Assembly: GCA_028280675.1 (NCBI GenBank)
Contig: JANQLI010000234.1
Coordinates: 1 to 8,853, forward strand
Length of the DNA: 8,853 bases
From: Alphaproteobacteria bacterium
GTDB taxonomy: Bacteria > Pseudomonadota > Alphaproteobacteria > SMXP01
Direction: 5' to 3'
Below are positions 1 to 7,298 of the stretch, one piece after another. Within the stretch, counting starts at the first letter, position 1, and every line of letters begins with the position of its first letter. The translations under genes and the position numbers were made by a program. A model generated the notes under the pieces. It made no database searches. It was not told the origin of the DNA and saw only the letters and a list, made by a program, of their open reading frames with translations.

Positions 1-90
1 TGTCGCAAGGCGCCATTGACCACGCACTTGATCGCCATCATAGACGGCAAAGACGGTATTGGTGTTTCCAGCATCAATGACCAGCAACAT
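1..90 (-). CDS. coaX: Type III pantothenate kinase, N-terminal fragment (runs off the window)
   Basis: Only the first 30 codons are present; the gene continues past base 1. The protein begins MLLVIDAGNTNTVFAVYDGD, which contains the DxGNTN signature (D6 to N11) of the phosphate-binding loop at the N-terminus of type III pantothenate kinases of the ASKHA fold. The family phosphorylates pantothenate with ATP in the first step of coenzyme A synthesis in the cytoplasm, and is not related in sequence to CoaA. The ATG at 88-90 is preceded by AAAGGG seven bases upstream, overlapping the birA stop codon (TAAAGGG), which supports this start and suggests coupled translation. It lies 11 bases after birA, in the same direction. 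The identity rests on the short motif plus the nuoN-birA-coaX context; the C-terminal residues cannot be checked here. Confidence 0.9.
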   Translation of the reverse strand, partial: MLLVIDAGNTNTVFAVYDGDQVRGQWRLAT

Positions 91-101
91 GCAAGAACCC
101 T

Positions 102-851
102 TTAACGATCAAAATACACATCTCCCGCAGAGATGCGCCGTTCCTGTCCCGAAGCAAGCTTGAGCAAAAGCTCGCCTTTTTCATTTATGCCTCGCAATAT
201 GCCTGTCATATGCTCATCTGGCAATCGCACATGCACAGTTTGGTTAAGCCGGGCTGCTTGCGCCATCCAGGCATTCTGGATCGCAGCAAACCCTTGACTG
301 CGCCAGACGTCAAGCCAGCGGTCAAAAGCATGCGCTAACTCGGAAAAAATCTGGTCCGGTTGTGGTGGCGTTTGCAGATAGTCAGCAAGAGACGTTGCCG
401 GGTACGCGACATCCTTCGGTGAAGATTGAATGTTCATGCCGATACCGATGATGAGCGCAAGCGCGTCTTTCCGCTGATCCGTCTCAAGCAAAATACCAGA
501 GACCTTTTGATCGTTTAATAGGACATCATTCGGCCATTTGTACGTAACGTCCATCATCTCTACATAAGACTCAAGCACGGTTCCAACCGCCAGCGCGCTA
601 ACGAAAGAGAGATTTGCCGCATCGCTTAAAGACACATCAATGGGCAGAATAAGAGTGCAAAACAGATTGCCCATCTCTGACACCCACACATGGCCTTGCC
701 GCCCCTTCCCTGCGGTTTGTCGCTGCGCAATGATCCACGTGGGCTGTGTTATACCTTTTGCGAGGAGACGTTTGGCATGCTCATTGGTGCTGTCAACGTC
801 ATCTAAAGCGACAAGCTGATATCCGGATGGAAGTTGAGGGCTCATGCCCAA
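102..851 (-). CDS. birA: Biotin--[acetyl-CoA-carboxylase] ligase, monofunctional type without DNA-binding domain
   Basis: A cytoplasmic enzyme that activates biotin with ATP to biotinyl-AMP and transfers it to the lysine of the biotin carrier protein of acetyl-CoA carboxylase and related enzymes. Family motifs, numbered from the TTG start: DSTN at 20-23, the biotinyl-AMP loop GKGRQG at 48-53, KWPND at 105-109 (its lysine is catalytically important in the family), KVSGIL at 116-121 and GIGMN at 136-140. A small C-terminal SH3-like domain occupies about 204-248. At 249 residues it lacks the roughly 60-residue N-terminal helix-turn-helix of E. coli BirA (321 residues), so it should be an enzyme only and not a biotin-operon repressor. 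It starts nine bases after nuoN, so it is probably cotranscribed. The start is uncertain: TTG at 849-851 has AGG eight bases upstream, while the in-frame ATG at 843-845, two codons later, has that AGG 14 bases away and would give 247 residues. Confidence 0.95.
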   Translation of the reverse strand: MGMSPQLPSGYQLVALDDVDSTNEHAKRLLAKGITQPTWIIAQRQTAGKGRQGHVWVSEMGNLFCTLILPIDVSLSDAANLSFVSALAVGTVLESYVEMMDVTYKWPNDVLLNDQKVSGILLETDQRKDALALIIGIGMNIQSSPKDVAYPATSLADYLQTPPQPDQIFSELAHAFDRWLDVWRSQGFAAIQNAWMAQAARLNQTVHVRLPDEHMTGILRGINEKGELLLKLASGQERRISAGDVYFDR

Positions 852-860
852 CAGTCTAAC

Positions 861-2312
861 CTAAAAGAGCGATTGTGTGACGTAAGATGTTGCCGACATC
901 AAGGGAAAGGCAAAGACAGCAAACAACACGACAAAGACGCTAGAGACACCCAGGATCACACGCATCTCTCCGGCCATGGGTTGTATGAACGGCTCTGCCG
1001 GATCATCAAAGTACATGATTTTAACGATGCGCAGGTAATAATAGGCCCCCACAACACTTGCCAGAACGCCAATAACAGCGAGTGGAACAAGCCCTGCTTT
1101 GACCGCGGCCAAGATCACATAGAATTTCCCGAAGAACCCTGCGAGTGGTGGAATACCGGCAAGAGAAAACATCAGAATGAGAAGCGCCATAGCCAGGATC
1201 GGCTGATTTTTCGCAAGCCCTGAAAGTTCGCTAATCTCTTCGACCATCCCCTCTTTACGCTTCATAGAGAGAATACACGCAAACACACCCACCGTCATAA
1301 AGAGATAGACCGTGAGATAAATCAGGACACCTTGAACGCCTTCCACACTTCCTGCGGCCAATCCCATTAAAACATACCCCATATGACCAATAGAGGAATA
1401 CGCCATGAGCCGTTTAAAATTGGTTTGCCCAATCGCAGCGAAGGCCCCAACAACCATACTCAAAACAGAGATCAGCATAATGATCTGTTGCCACTCGGGC
1501 GCAATATTTCCAAGTTCACCGGAAAGTGGCCACATCATCACACGCACAAAAAGCGCCATCGCAGCAATTTTTGGCGCTGCAGCAAAAAGCGCCGTAATCG
1601 GCGTTGGTGCGCCCTCGTAAACATCTGGCGTCCACATATGAAATGGAACGGCCGAGACTTTGAACGCAAGCCCTGCAGCAACGAAGACAACACCAATGAT
1701 CACGCCAAGGCTCCATTCCCCTGGCACGAGAATCTCACGTAAGGTGTCGAAATTGGTTGTACCGGTGAATCCGTAAATCAGCGAGCAGCCATAAAGCAAA
1801 AGACCGGATGAGAGAGCGCCCAAGACAAAATACTTAAGGCCTGCCTCAGTGGAGCGCTGGCTATCACGGTTAAAGGCTGCCAGCACATAAAGCGCCAAAC
1901 TTTGCAGCTCAATCCCCATATAAAGAGAAATGAGATCATTCGCCGACACCATCATGAACATGCCGAGTGTGGCCAACACCACAAGCACAGGATATTCGAA
2001 ACGCGCGATGCGCTCTGCTTTGAGAAAATCCATCGACATGATGAGCGCAAGACCGGACCCGGTCAGGATCAGCACTTTGACAAACTGACTAAAGGGATCG
2101 ATGACAAAACCGTCGCTAAACGCCGTCATACGCTCACCTGGCTGGCCCAAAATATTCAATCCAACAAAGATAAAGAGTAAGACACTCAACCATGAGACCA
2201 TGCTAGTGGATTTATCACCGCGGAACACACCAAACATAAGCAGCGCCATCGCGCCAATCGCCATCATCAATTCTGGGACGGCTAGAGAAAGGCTGGAAGA
2301 CAATGTGGTCAT
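861..2312 (-). CDS. nuoN: NADH-quinone oxidoreductase subunit N
   Basis: One of three antiporter-like (Mrp-related) proton-pumping subunits of the complex I membrane arm; 483 residues and very hydrophobic, with about 14 transmembrane helices expected for the family. Residues aligned by motif to those shown to matter in E. coli NuoN are present: E135 in GIELQSLALYVL, K218 in the broken-helix motif AFKVSAVPFHMWTPDVYEGA, K248 in AAAPKIA and K396 in AGFFGKFYVI. The motif QTNFKRLMAYSSIGHMGYVL (296-315) is typical of NuoN/ND2. The ATG at 2310-2312 has GGAG nine bases upstream, and the gene lies 20 bases after the nuoM stop. It is the last nuo gene here, as in the canonical order, and birA follows at once. 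Nothing indicates damage. Confidence 0.98.
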   Translation of the reverse strand: MTTLSSSLSLAVPELMMAIGAMALLMFGVFRGDKSTSMVSWLSVLLFIFVGLNILGQPGERMTAFSDGFVIDPFSQFVKVLILTGSGLALIMSMDFLKAERIARFEYPVLVVLATLGMFMMVSANDLISLYMGIELQSLALYVLAAFNRDSQRSTEAGLKYFVLGALSSGLLLYGCSLIYGFTGTTNFDTLREILVPGEWSLGVIIGVVFVAAGLAFKVSAVPFHMWTPDVYEGAPTPITALFAAAPKIAAMALFVRVMMWPLSGELGNIAPEWQQIIMLISVLSMVVGAFAAIGQTNFKRLMAYSSIGHMGYVLMGLAAGSVEGVQGVLIYLTVYLFMTVGVFACILSMKRKEGMVEEISELSGLAKNQPILAMALLILMFSLAGIPPLAGFFGKFYVILAAVKAGLVPLAVIGVLASVVGAYYYLRIVKIMYFDDPAEPFIQPMAGEMRVILGVSSVFVVLFAVFAFPLMSATSYVTQSLF

Positions 2313-2332
2313 ATTCTATTTCTCCGTCTTCC

Positions 2333-3850
2333 TTAGTTCGCTGCTGTGCTAATGTCCTGATGCGCATCGATCGCAGCAGTATAGTCGTTCACAAGGTTTT
2401 GCACCGAGGCATCCGTAATATCAAACACGCTTGCGGGATAAAAACCCAAATACAGCGTCATAATGACGAGAGGCGCAAAGATAATGATTTCGCGTGGTCC
2501 GACATCCAGAATGGTTTTGAGCGAGCCTTTCTCAAGTTCACCGAAGACAACACGGCGATAGAGCCACAATGCGTAACCTGCACTTAAAATCACGCCGGTG
2601 GTAGCAAGCGTGGCCGCCCATGAGTTGACTTTGAAAGCCCCCATAAGCGAGGTGATCTCACCGATAAATCCGCTGGTGCCGGGCAGACCGACATTGCCCA
2701 TCGTAAAGAGCATAAAAATGGCGGCGTAAATCGGCATGCGGTTTACCAGACCGCCATAGGCCGCAATTTCACGTGTATGAATGCGGTCATAGACGACACC
2801 AACGCAAAGAAAAAGCGCCCCTGAAATAATGCCGTGACTGAGCATTTGAAAAATACCGCCTTGGATGCCTTCAATATTGCCGGCAAAAATGCCAAGGGTG
2901 ACAAGGCCCATATGCGCAACAGATGAATAGGCAATCAGCTTTTTCATATCTTCCTGCATCAGCGCCACAAGCGATGTGTAAATCACGGCGATGACACTGA
3001 GCGCAAAAACAAGCGGCGTGAAAAGATCCGAGGCAACGGGGAACATCGGCAATGAGAAGCGCAAGAATCCATAGCCACCCATTTTCAAGAGAATACCCGC
3101 CAAGATGACAGAGCCCGCCGTTGGCGCTTCCACATGCGCATCCGGCAGCCAAGTATGCACCGGCCACATGGGCATCTTCACAGCAAAGGACGCAAAGAAG
3201 GCCAGCCACAGCCAGGTCTGCACACCAGCAGGGAAGTCATATTCGATCAATGACGTAATATCCGTCGTGCCCGCCATGATATACATGGCAATGAGCGCGA
3301 CCAACATCAGCACCGATCCGAGCAGTGTGTAGAGGAAGAATTTATAACTCGCATAAACCCGGCGCGCGCCGCCCCACACACCGATAATAAGGAACATGGG
3401 GATCAAACCGGCTTCAAAGAAGAGATAAAACAGCACGAGATCGAGCGAGCAGAACACACCGATCATCAGCGTTTCAAGGACCAAAAACGCAATCATATAT
3501 TCTTTGACGCGCTCGGTGATGGCTTCCCAGCTTGCCAAAATACAAATCGGCATCAGAAAGGTGGTCAAGATGACAAACAGGATCGAAATCCCATCTAATC
3601 CCATATGGTAGTTGATATTTCCACCAAGCCACTCGCGCTCAACCTCAAACTGAAATTCAGCGGTGGAACTGTCGAAAAACATCAATAAGGAAAGTGACAG
3701 AATGAATGTGCCAAGTGTCGTCCACAGAGCCGCACTTCGCGCATTCCGATTGACGATTTCGTGATCATCTCCATTGATCAGTAGGATCAATACAGCACCA
3801 AGCAGCGGCAAAAATGTCAGAACAGTGAGAACGGAATTATCGTAAGTCAT
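2333..3850 (-). CDS. nuoM: NADH-quinone oxidoreductase subunit M
   Basis: The middle antiporter-like proton-pumping subunit of complex I, in the cytoplasmic membrane; 505 residues, close to the usual NuoM length, with about 14 transmembrane helices expected. Key charged residues are seen in their family motifs: E146 in FYLFFEAGLIPMFLIIG, K225 in FAVKMPMWPVHTWLPDAHVE, K256 in ILLKMGGYGF and E398 in GTSGFIGEI. NuoM is unlike NuoL and NuoN in having Glu, not Lys, at that last position, so the subunit assignment is firm. EDMKKLIAYSSVAHMGLV (300-317) is also typical. The ATG at 3848-3850 touches the nuoL stop codon with no base between (TAA then ATG). Its ribosome binding site GGGAG lies eight bases upstream, inside the last codons of nuoL, so translation is probably coupled. 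Confidence 0.98.
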   Translation of the reverse strand: MTYDNSVLTVLTFLPLLGAVLILLINGDDHEIVNRNARSAALWTTLGTFILSLSLLMFFDSSTAEFQFEVEREWLGGNINYHMGLDGISILFVILTTFLMPICILASWEAITERVKEYMIAFLVLETLMIGVFCSLDLVLFYLFFEAGLIPMFLIIGVWGGARRVYASYKFFLYTLLGSVLMLVALIAMYIMAGTTDITSLIEYDFPAGVQTWLWLAFFASFAVKMPMWPVHTWLPDAHVEAPTAGSVILAGILLKMGGYGFLRFSLPMFPVASDLFTPLVFALSVIAVIYTSLVALMQEDMKKLIAYSSVAHMGLVTLGIFAGNIEGIQGGIFQMLSHGIISGALFLCVGVVYDRIHTREIAAYGGLVNRMPIYAAIFMLFTMGNVGLPGTSGFIGEITSLMGAFKVNSWAATLATTGVILSAGYALWLYRRVVFGELEKGSLKTILDVGPREIIIFAPLVIMTLYLGFYPASVFDITDASVQNLVNDYTAAIDAHQDISTAAN

Positions 3851-5824
3851 TTAAAACGCTCCCAGTGTTTTGGCGTAGTAGAAACTCACAAGGAGCGCGA
3901 TGCCGATCAGCATGGCAAAGGCGTAATGGAACAAATAACCACTTTGGAATTGCACGATCCGTTTCGTCGTCGCCATCACCGTGGAGGCGATGCCATCAGG
4001 TCCAAACCCGTCGATGAGCCATCCATCGCCTTTCTTCCACAAGAAGCGCCCAAGACTCTTCGCTGGATTCACAAAGAGGAAATCGTAAATCTCATCAATG
4101 TACCATTTGTTAAGCAAGAAACGATAGAGAAGACCGTTATTGGCCACGATACTGGCCGGAATATGCGGCCATTTAAGATACCAAAGATAGGCCCAGGTTA
4201 AGCCACCAATCATCACAATAAATGGGGCGTAAAAGACCCAGCCCGGTCCATTTTTATGAAACTCATGGAGTTGATGCAGTGCGCCATGTTCAACAGTGTA
4301 GATCGCATCACGCCAGAAATCGTGGGCATGATCGCCAATGAATTGTGGCTGAAACACCATCCCCGCGAAGACGGCGCCAAATGAGAGGATGATCAGCGGC
4401 ACCAGCATCACCCAGCCCGATTCATGGGCATGGCTGAGGACTTCGGGCTTGGCCCGGCTTTCCCCAAAGAAGGTCAGAAAAATGAGACGCCAGGAATAGA
4501 ACGATGTCATCGCTGCCGCTGTCACCCCCATCCAGAAGGCAAAATCACTCGTGGATGTGTTGACGGCAAAGGCGCCTTCGATGATAGCGTCCTTCGAGAC
4601 AAATCCGGCAAAGCCCCAATAGGAATGCGGAATGCCGACACCGGTGATGGCCAATGTGCCGATAATCATCAATGTGCCGGTCCATGGCAGATATTTAAAG
4701 AGCCCGCCCATATGGCGCATGTCCTGCTCATCTGACATGCCGTGGATGACAGAACCTGCCCCGAGGAAAAGTAGCGCTTTAAAGAAAGCATGCGTGAAGA
4801 GATGGAACATGGCGGCTTCGTAAAGTCCAATACCTGCCGCAAAGAACATGTAGCCAAGCTGACTACACGTCGAATACGCAATCACCCGTTTAATATCATT
4901 TTGCACAAGGCCAACCGTTGCGGCAAAGAAGGCGGTGAACGCACCGACCACCGTGACAACGGCGAGCGCATCTGGCGCAAGCTCAAACAGGTAAGATGTG
5001 CGGCATACGAGGAACACGCCGGCGGTCACCATGGTGGCGGCATGGATTAAGGCCGAGACAGGCGTTGGGCCTTCCATCGCATCTGGCAACCAAGTGTGCA
5101 AAATGAACTGTGCCGACTTGCCCATCGCGCCGACAAAGAGAAGCAAACACAATGTTGTCAGAATATCCACGTCCCAGGAAAGGAAGTGGAAGGTTTTCCC
5201 GACCATCTCAGGTGCAGCGGCAAACACCACATCAAACTCCACCGAGCCAAATACCATATAGATGCCGAAAATCCCGAGGGCAAAGCCAAAGTCACCAACC
5301 CGGTTAACGATAAAGGCTTTAATCGCCGCTGCGCAGGCCGAAGGTTTCTTATACCAAAAGCCAATCAAGAGATAAGAGGCCACCCCTACGCCTTCCCAGC
5401 CGAAAAAGAGCTGGAGGAAATTATCCGATGTGACCAACATCAGCATGGCAAAGGTAAAGAGCGAGAGATAGGCAAAGAAACGCGGCTTATGCGGATCGTG
5501 ATCCATATAGCCAATGGAATAGATATGGACGAGGGAGGACACCCCGTTCACCACCACAAACATCACTACTGATAACGTATCAATGCGCAACGCCCAGTCG
5601 GCTTCAAATGACCCGATGTCAAACCAACGCATAATCGTAACGGCATTTTGCGGACCATTCCCTGCGATTGCGACGATGTAGAACGCTATCACAGAAAGGA
5701 TCGCGGCGATCACCATCAGCGTCGATGTGATCAGCATGGAGCCACGATCACCCAGACGCCGACCAAACAAGCCAGCGAGAAGCGCACCAATCAAGGGCAG
5801 AAAGACGATTATTTTATAAAGCAT
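3851..5824 (-). CDS. nuoL: NADH-quinone oxidoreductase subunit L
   Basis: The distal antiporter-like pump subunit of complex I; 657 residues, longer than NuoM and NuoN because of the C-terminal lateral helix that runs along the membrane arm. Seen: E144 in FFGWEGVGVASYLLIGFW, K236 in GAMGKSAQF, the broken-helix stretch HTWLPDAMEGPTPVSALIHA (243-262), K349 in HAFFKALLFLGAGS, and the distal K411-D412 pair in GFVSKDAI. The C-terminal part has NKWYIDEIYD (572-581) and GDGWLIDGFGPDG (599-611), which precede the amphipathic helix region, and a last hydrophobic anchor near 630-650. A loop at about 498-523 is rich in histidine (six in 26 residues). The ATG at 5822-5824 follows the nuoK stop by 14 bases; AAGGTG overlaps that stop codon and lies about ten bases from the ATG. 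The frame is intact, and the next gene abuts its stop codon. Confidence 0.98.
   Translation of the reverse strand: MLYKIIVFLPLIGALLAGLFGRRLGDRGSMLITSTLMVIAAILSVIAFYIVAIAGNGPQNAVTIMRWFDIGSFEADWALRIDTLSVVMFVVVNGVSSLVHIYSIGYMDHDPHKPRFFAYLSLFTFAMLMLVTSDNFLQLFFGWEGVGVASYLLIGFWYKKPSACAAAIKAFIVNRVGDFGFALGIFGIYMVFGSVEFDVVFAAAPEMVGKTFHFLSWDVDILTTLCLLLFVGAMGKSAQFILHTWLPDAMEGPTPVSALIHAATMVTAGVFLVCRTSYLFELAPDALAVVTVVGAFTAFFAATVGLVQNDIKRVIAYSTCSQLGYMFFAAGIGLYEAAMFHLFTHAFFKALLFLGAGSVIHGMSDEQDMRHMGGLFKYLPWTGTLMIIGTLAITGVGIPHSYWGFAGFVSKDAIIEGAFAVNTSTSDFAFWMGVTAAAMTSFYSWRLIFLTFFGESRAKPEVLSHAHESGWVMLVPLIILSFGAVFAGMVFQPQFIGDHAHDFWRDAIYTVEHGALHQLHEFHKNGPGWVFYAPFIVMIGGLTWAYLWYLKWPHIPASIVANNGLLYRFLLNKWYIDEIYDFLFVNPAKSLGRFLWKKGDGWLIDGFGPDGIASTVMATTKRIVQFQSGYLFHYAFAMLIGIALLVSFYYAKTLGAF
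3864..3868 (-). promoter_or_regulatory. nuoM ribosome binding site (approximate position) within the nuoL coding end
   Basis: GGGAG is followed on the minus strand by eight bases (CGTTTTAA, which ends with the nuoL stop) and then the nuoM ATG. The site is entirely inside nuoL, so ribosomes terminating on nuoL would uncover or occupy it. This supports the ATG that abuts the nuoL stop as the real nuoM start. The position may be off by a few bases, as it was counted by eye. Confidence 0.6.
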
Positions 5825-5838
5825 GTGACTGCCGCACC

Positions 5839-6150
5839 TTAGCCCTTCATCAAATTAATATCTTCGACCGCAATCGAGCCACGGTTCCGGAAGTAAATCA
5901 CCAAGATGGCCAAACCAATCGCTGCTTCCGCCGCCGCAACAGTGAGGATAAACAACGCAAAAACTTGTCCAACCAGATCTCCGAGAAATGTTGAGAACGC
6001 CACAAGGTTGATGTTCACCGCAAGCAACATTAGTTCAATTGACATCAAAATAATGATGACGTTTTTACGATTGAGAAAAATGCCGAAGACGCCAAGCGTA
6101 AAGAGCAATGCAGCGACCGTGAGATAGTGGCCTAGTCCAATGTCTACCAT
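5839..6150 (-). CDS. nuoK: NADH-quinone oxidoreductase subunit K
   Basis: A small membrane subunit of complex I, related to MrpC, that sits between NuoJ and NuoN and carries two buried glutamates needed for coupling quinone reduction to proton transfer. Both are present: E39 in IILMSIELMLLAVNIN and E75 in LTVAAAEAAIGLAI, matching E36 and E72 of E. coli NuoK with the same 36-residue spacing. It has 103 residues, against about 100 in E. coli, and three transmembrane segments (about 7-25, 31-53 and 62-87). The ATG at 6148-6150 has AAGGG nine bases upstream, inside the end of nuoJ, and the gap to the nuoJ stop is only three bases, so the pair is likely translationally coupled. Confidence 0.98.
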   Translation of the reverse strand: MVDIGLGHYLTVAALLFTLGVFGIFLNRKNVIIILMSIELMLLAVNINLVAFSTFLGDLVGQVFALFILTVAAAEAAIGLAILVIYFRNRGSIAVEDINLMKG

Positions 6151-6153
6151 ATC

Positions 6154-6777
6154 CTATGTCCCTTTAATCCCTTCACCCGGCTTCACAGGGATCAATTCAA
6201 CCCCTTCTTCCCGTCTCCGGTTCACTTGATCCGCAATCACTTGCCGTTTCACCCCTTCTCGCGTGCGCAGCGTCAGCACAATGGCGCCAATCATCGCCAC
6301 AAGAAGAATCAGACCAGATGCTTGGAACAGGTAAATGTAATCGGTGTAAAGAATGTCCCCCAGAGCCGCAATATTGCTGCGTTCATCGGGGCCAGGGATG
6401 GGGAACGCCCCTTGAGCGCTCACTTCCGGCGTGACGTTCACGGTGGCGATCAAGAAAATCAATTCGATGAAAAAGATCACACCAATCAATGTGCCAAGCT
6501 GCATATGCTGCAAGGCGCCTTTGCGCAGATCAACAAAGTCCACATCAAGCATCATCACGACAAAGAGGAAGAGCACTGCAACCGCGCCAACATAAACCAC
6601 TACCAAAATCATGGCGAGAAATTCAGCACCAAGCAGCACGAACAAGCCCGCCGCATTGAAGAAAGCGAGAATCAAAAACAGGACCGAATGCACGGGATTG
6701 CGGGAGGCAATCACCATGAAACCGGCAGCGACTGCAACCGTCGATAACATATAGAAGGCTATCGCTTGAATAATCAT
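6154..6777 (-). CDS. nuoJ: NADH-quinone oxidoreductase subunit J
   Basis: A membrane subunit of complex I (ND6 homologue) whose third helix carries the pi-bulge that rearranges during turnover between the quinone site and the pump chain. It has 207 residues. The motif RNPVHSVLFLILAFFNAAGL (26-45) and the conserved third helix VVVYVGAVAVLFLFVVMMLD (59-78), with Y62 and G64, identify it. A charged C-terminal tail from about 172 onward (many R, K and E) follows the fifth helix, as is usual in alphaproteobacterial NuoJ. The start at 6775-6777 is ATG, 18 bases after the nuoI stop. The Shine-Dalgarno is not ideal: AGGG lies 14 bases upstream, and AAGAAG is only three bases away. No other in-frame start gives a better N-terminus. 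Confidence 0.97.
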   Translation of the reverse strand: MIIQAIAFYMLSTVAVAAGFMVIASRNPVHSVLFLILAFFNAAGLFVLLGAEFLAMILVVVYVGAVAVLFLFVVMMLDVDFVDLRKGALQHMQLGTLIGVIFFIELIFLIATVNVTPEVSAQGAFPIPGPDERSNIAALGDILYTDYIYLFQASGLILLVAMIGAIVLTLRTREGVKRQVIADQVNRRREEGVELIPVKPGEGIKGT

Positions 6778-6795
6778 AATCTTCTTATCATCCCT

Positions 6796-7287
6796 CTAGC
6801 GATAAGGCGCATCCAGTTCAAGGTTCACCGCAATCTCGCGCTCCCAGCGATCCCCGTTTTCGAGAAGACGCTCTTTGTTGTAGAACAGCTCCTCACGTGT
6901 TTCGGTGGCAAATTCAAAGTTCGGCCCTTCGACAATCGCTTCCACGGGACACGCCTCTTGGCAGTAACCGCAGTAAATGCATTTGGTCATATCGATGTCA
7001 TAGCGGGTCGTGCGGCGGGCGCCATCACTCTCGCGGATCTCGGCTTCAATGGTGATGGCTTGCGCAGGGCAAATCGCCTCGCAGAGTTTACAGGCAATGC
7101 AGCGCTCTTCGCCATCGGGGTAACGGCGCAGCGCATGTTCGCCTCGGAAGCGCGGGCTGAGAGGGCCTTTCTCAAAGGGATAGTTTACGGTTGGTTTTGG
7201 CTTAAAGAAATACTTCATGCCAATGGCAAACCCTTTGACAAAATCCCAGAGAAAGATTGTACGGGCGACACTTGCAACTCTCGACAT
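6796..7287 (-). CDS. nuoI: NADH-quinone oxidoreductase subunit I (2x[4Fe-4S] ferredoxin-like)
   Basis: A peripheral-arm subunit of complex I (TYKY homologue) that binds clusters N6a and N6b and passes electrons to N2 in NuoB, next to the quinone site. It has 163 residues. Two complete CxxCxxCxxxCP motifs are seen: C63, C66, C69, C73 (CIACKLCEAICP) and C103, C106, C109, C113 (CIYCGYCQEACP), so both clusters should form. The N-terminal 25 or so residues form the helix that lies on the membrane surface over NuoH. PRFRGEHALRRYPDGEERC (45-63) is the usual lead-in to the first cluster. The ATG at 7285-7287 has the strongest ribosome binding site of the window, AGGAGG five bases upstream, overlapping the nuoH stop codon. 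Confidence 0.98.
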   Translation of the reverse strand: MSRVASVARTIFLWDFVKGFAIGMKYFFKPKPTVNYPFEKGPLSPRFRGEHALRRYPDGEERCIACKLCEAICPAQAITIEAEIRESDGARRTTRYDIDMTKCIYCGYCQEACPVEAIVEGPNFEFATETREELFYNKERLLENGDRWEREIAVNLELDAPYR

Positions 7288-7292
7288 TACAC

Positions 7293-7298
7293 CCTCCT
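7293..7298 (-). promoter_or_regulatory. Strong Shine-Dalgarno of nuoI, overlapping the nuoH stop codon
   Basis: On the minus strand the sequence reads TAGGAGGGTGTA followed by the nuoI ATG. AGGAGG begins inside the TAG stop of nuoH and lies five bases from the start codon. It is the best match to the anti-Shine-Dalgarno sequence of the junctions in this window, so nuoI may be translated efficiently, including by ribosomes finishing nuoH. The functional effect is inferred. Confidence 0.7.

Noticed and set aside
91..101. Possible terminator between birA and coaX
   Set aside because: Only 11 bases separate the genes, with no inverted repeat or T-run.
5096..5572. Open frame of 158 codons on the plus strand, opposite nuoL
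   Set aside because: Antisense to the conserved core of nuoL, with low-complexity charged composition and no family resemblance.
6226..6747. Open frame of 173 codons on the plus strand, opposite nuoJ
   Set aside because: Antisense shadow; the product is rich in His, Gln, Asn and Lys, and nuoJ is clearly the real gene.
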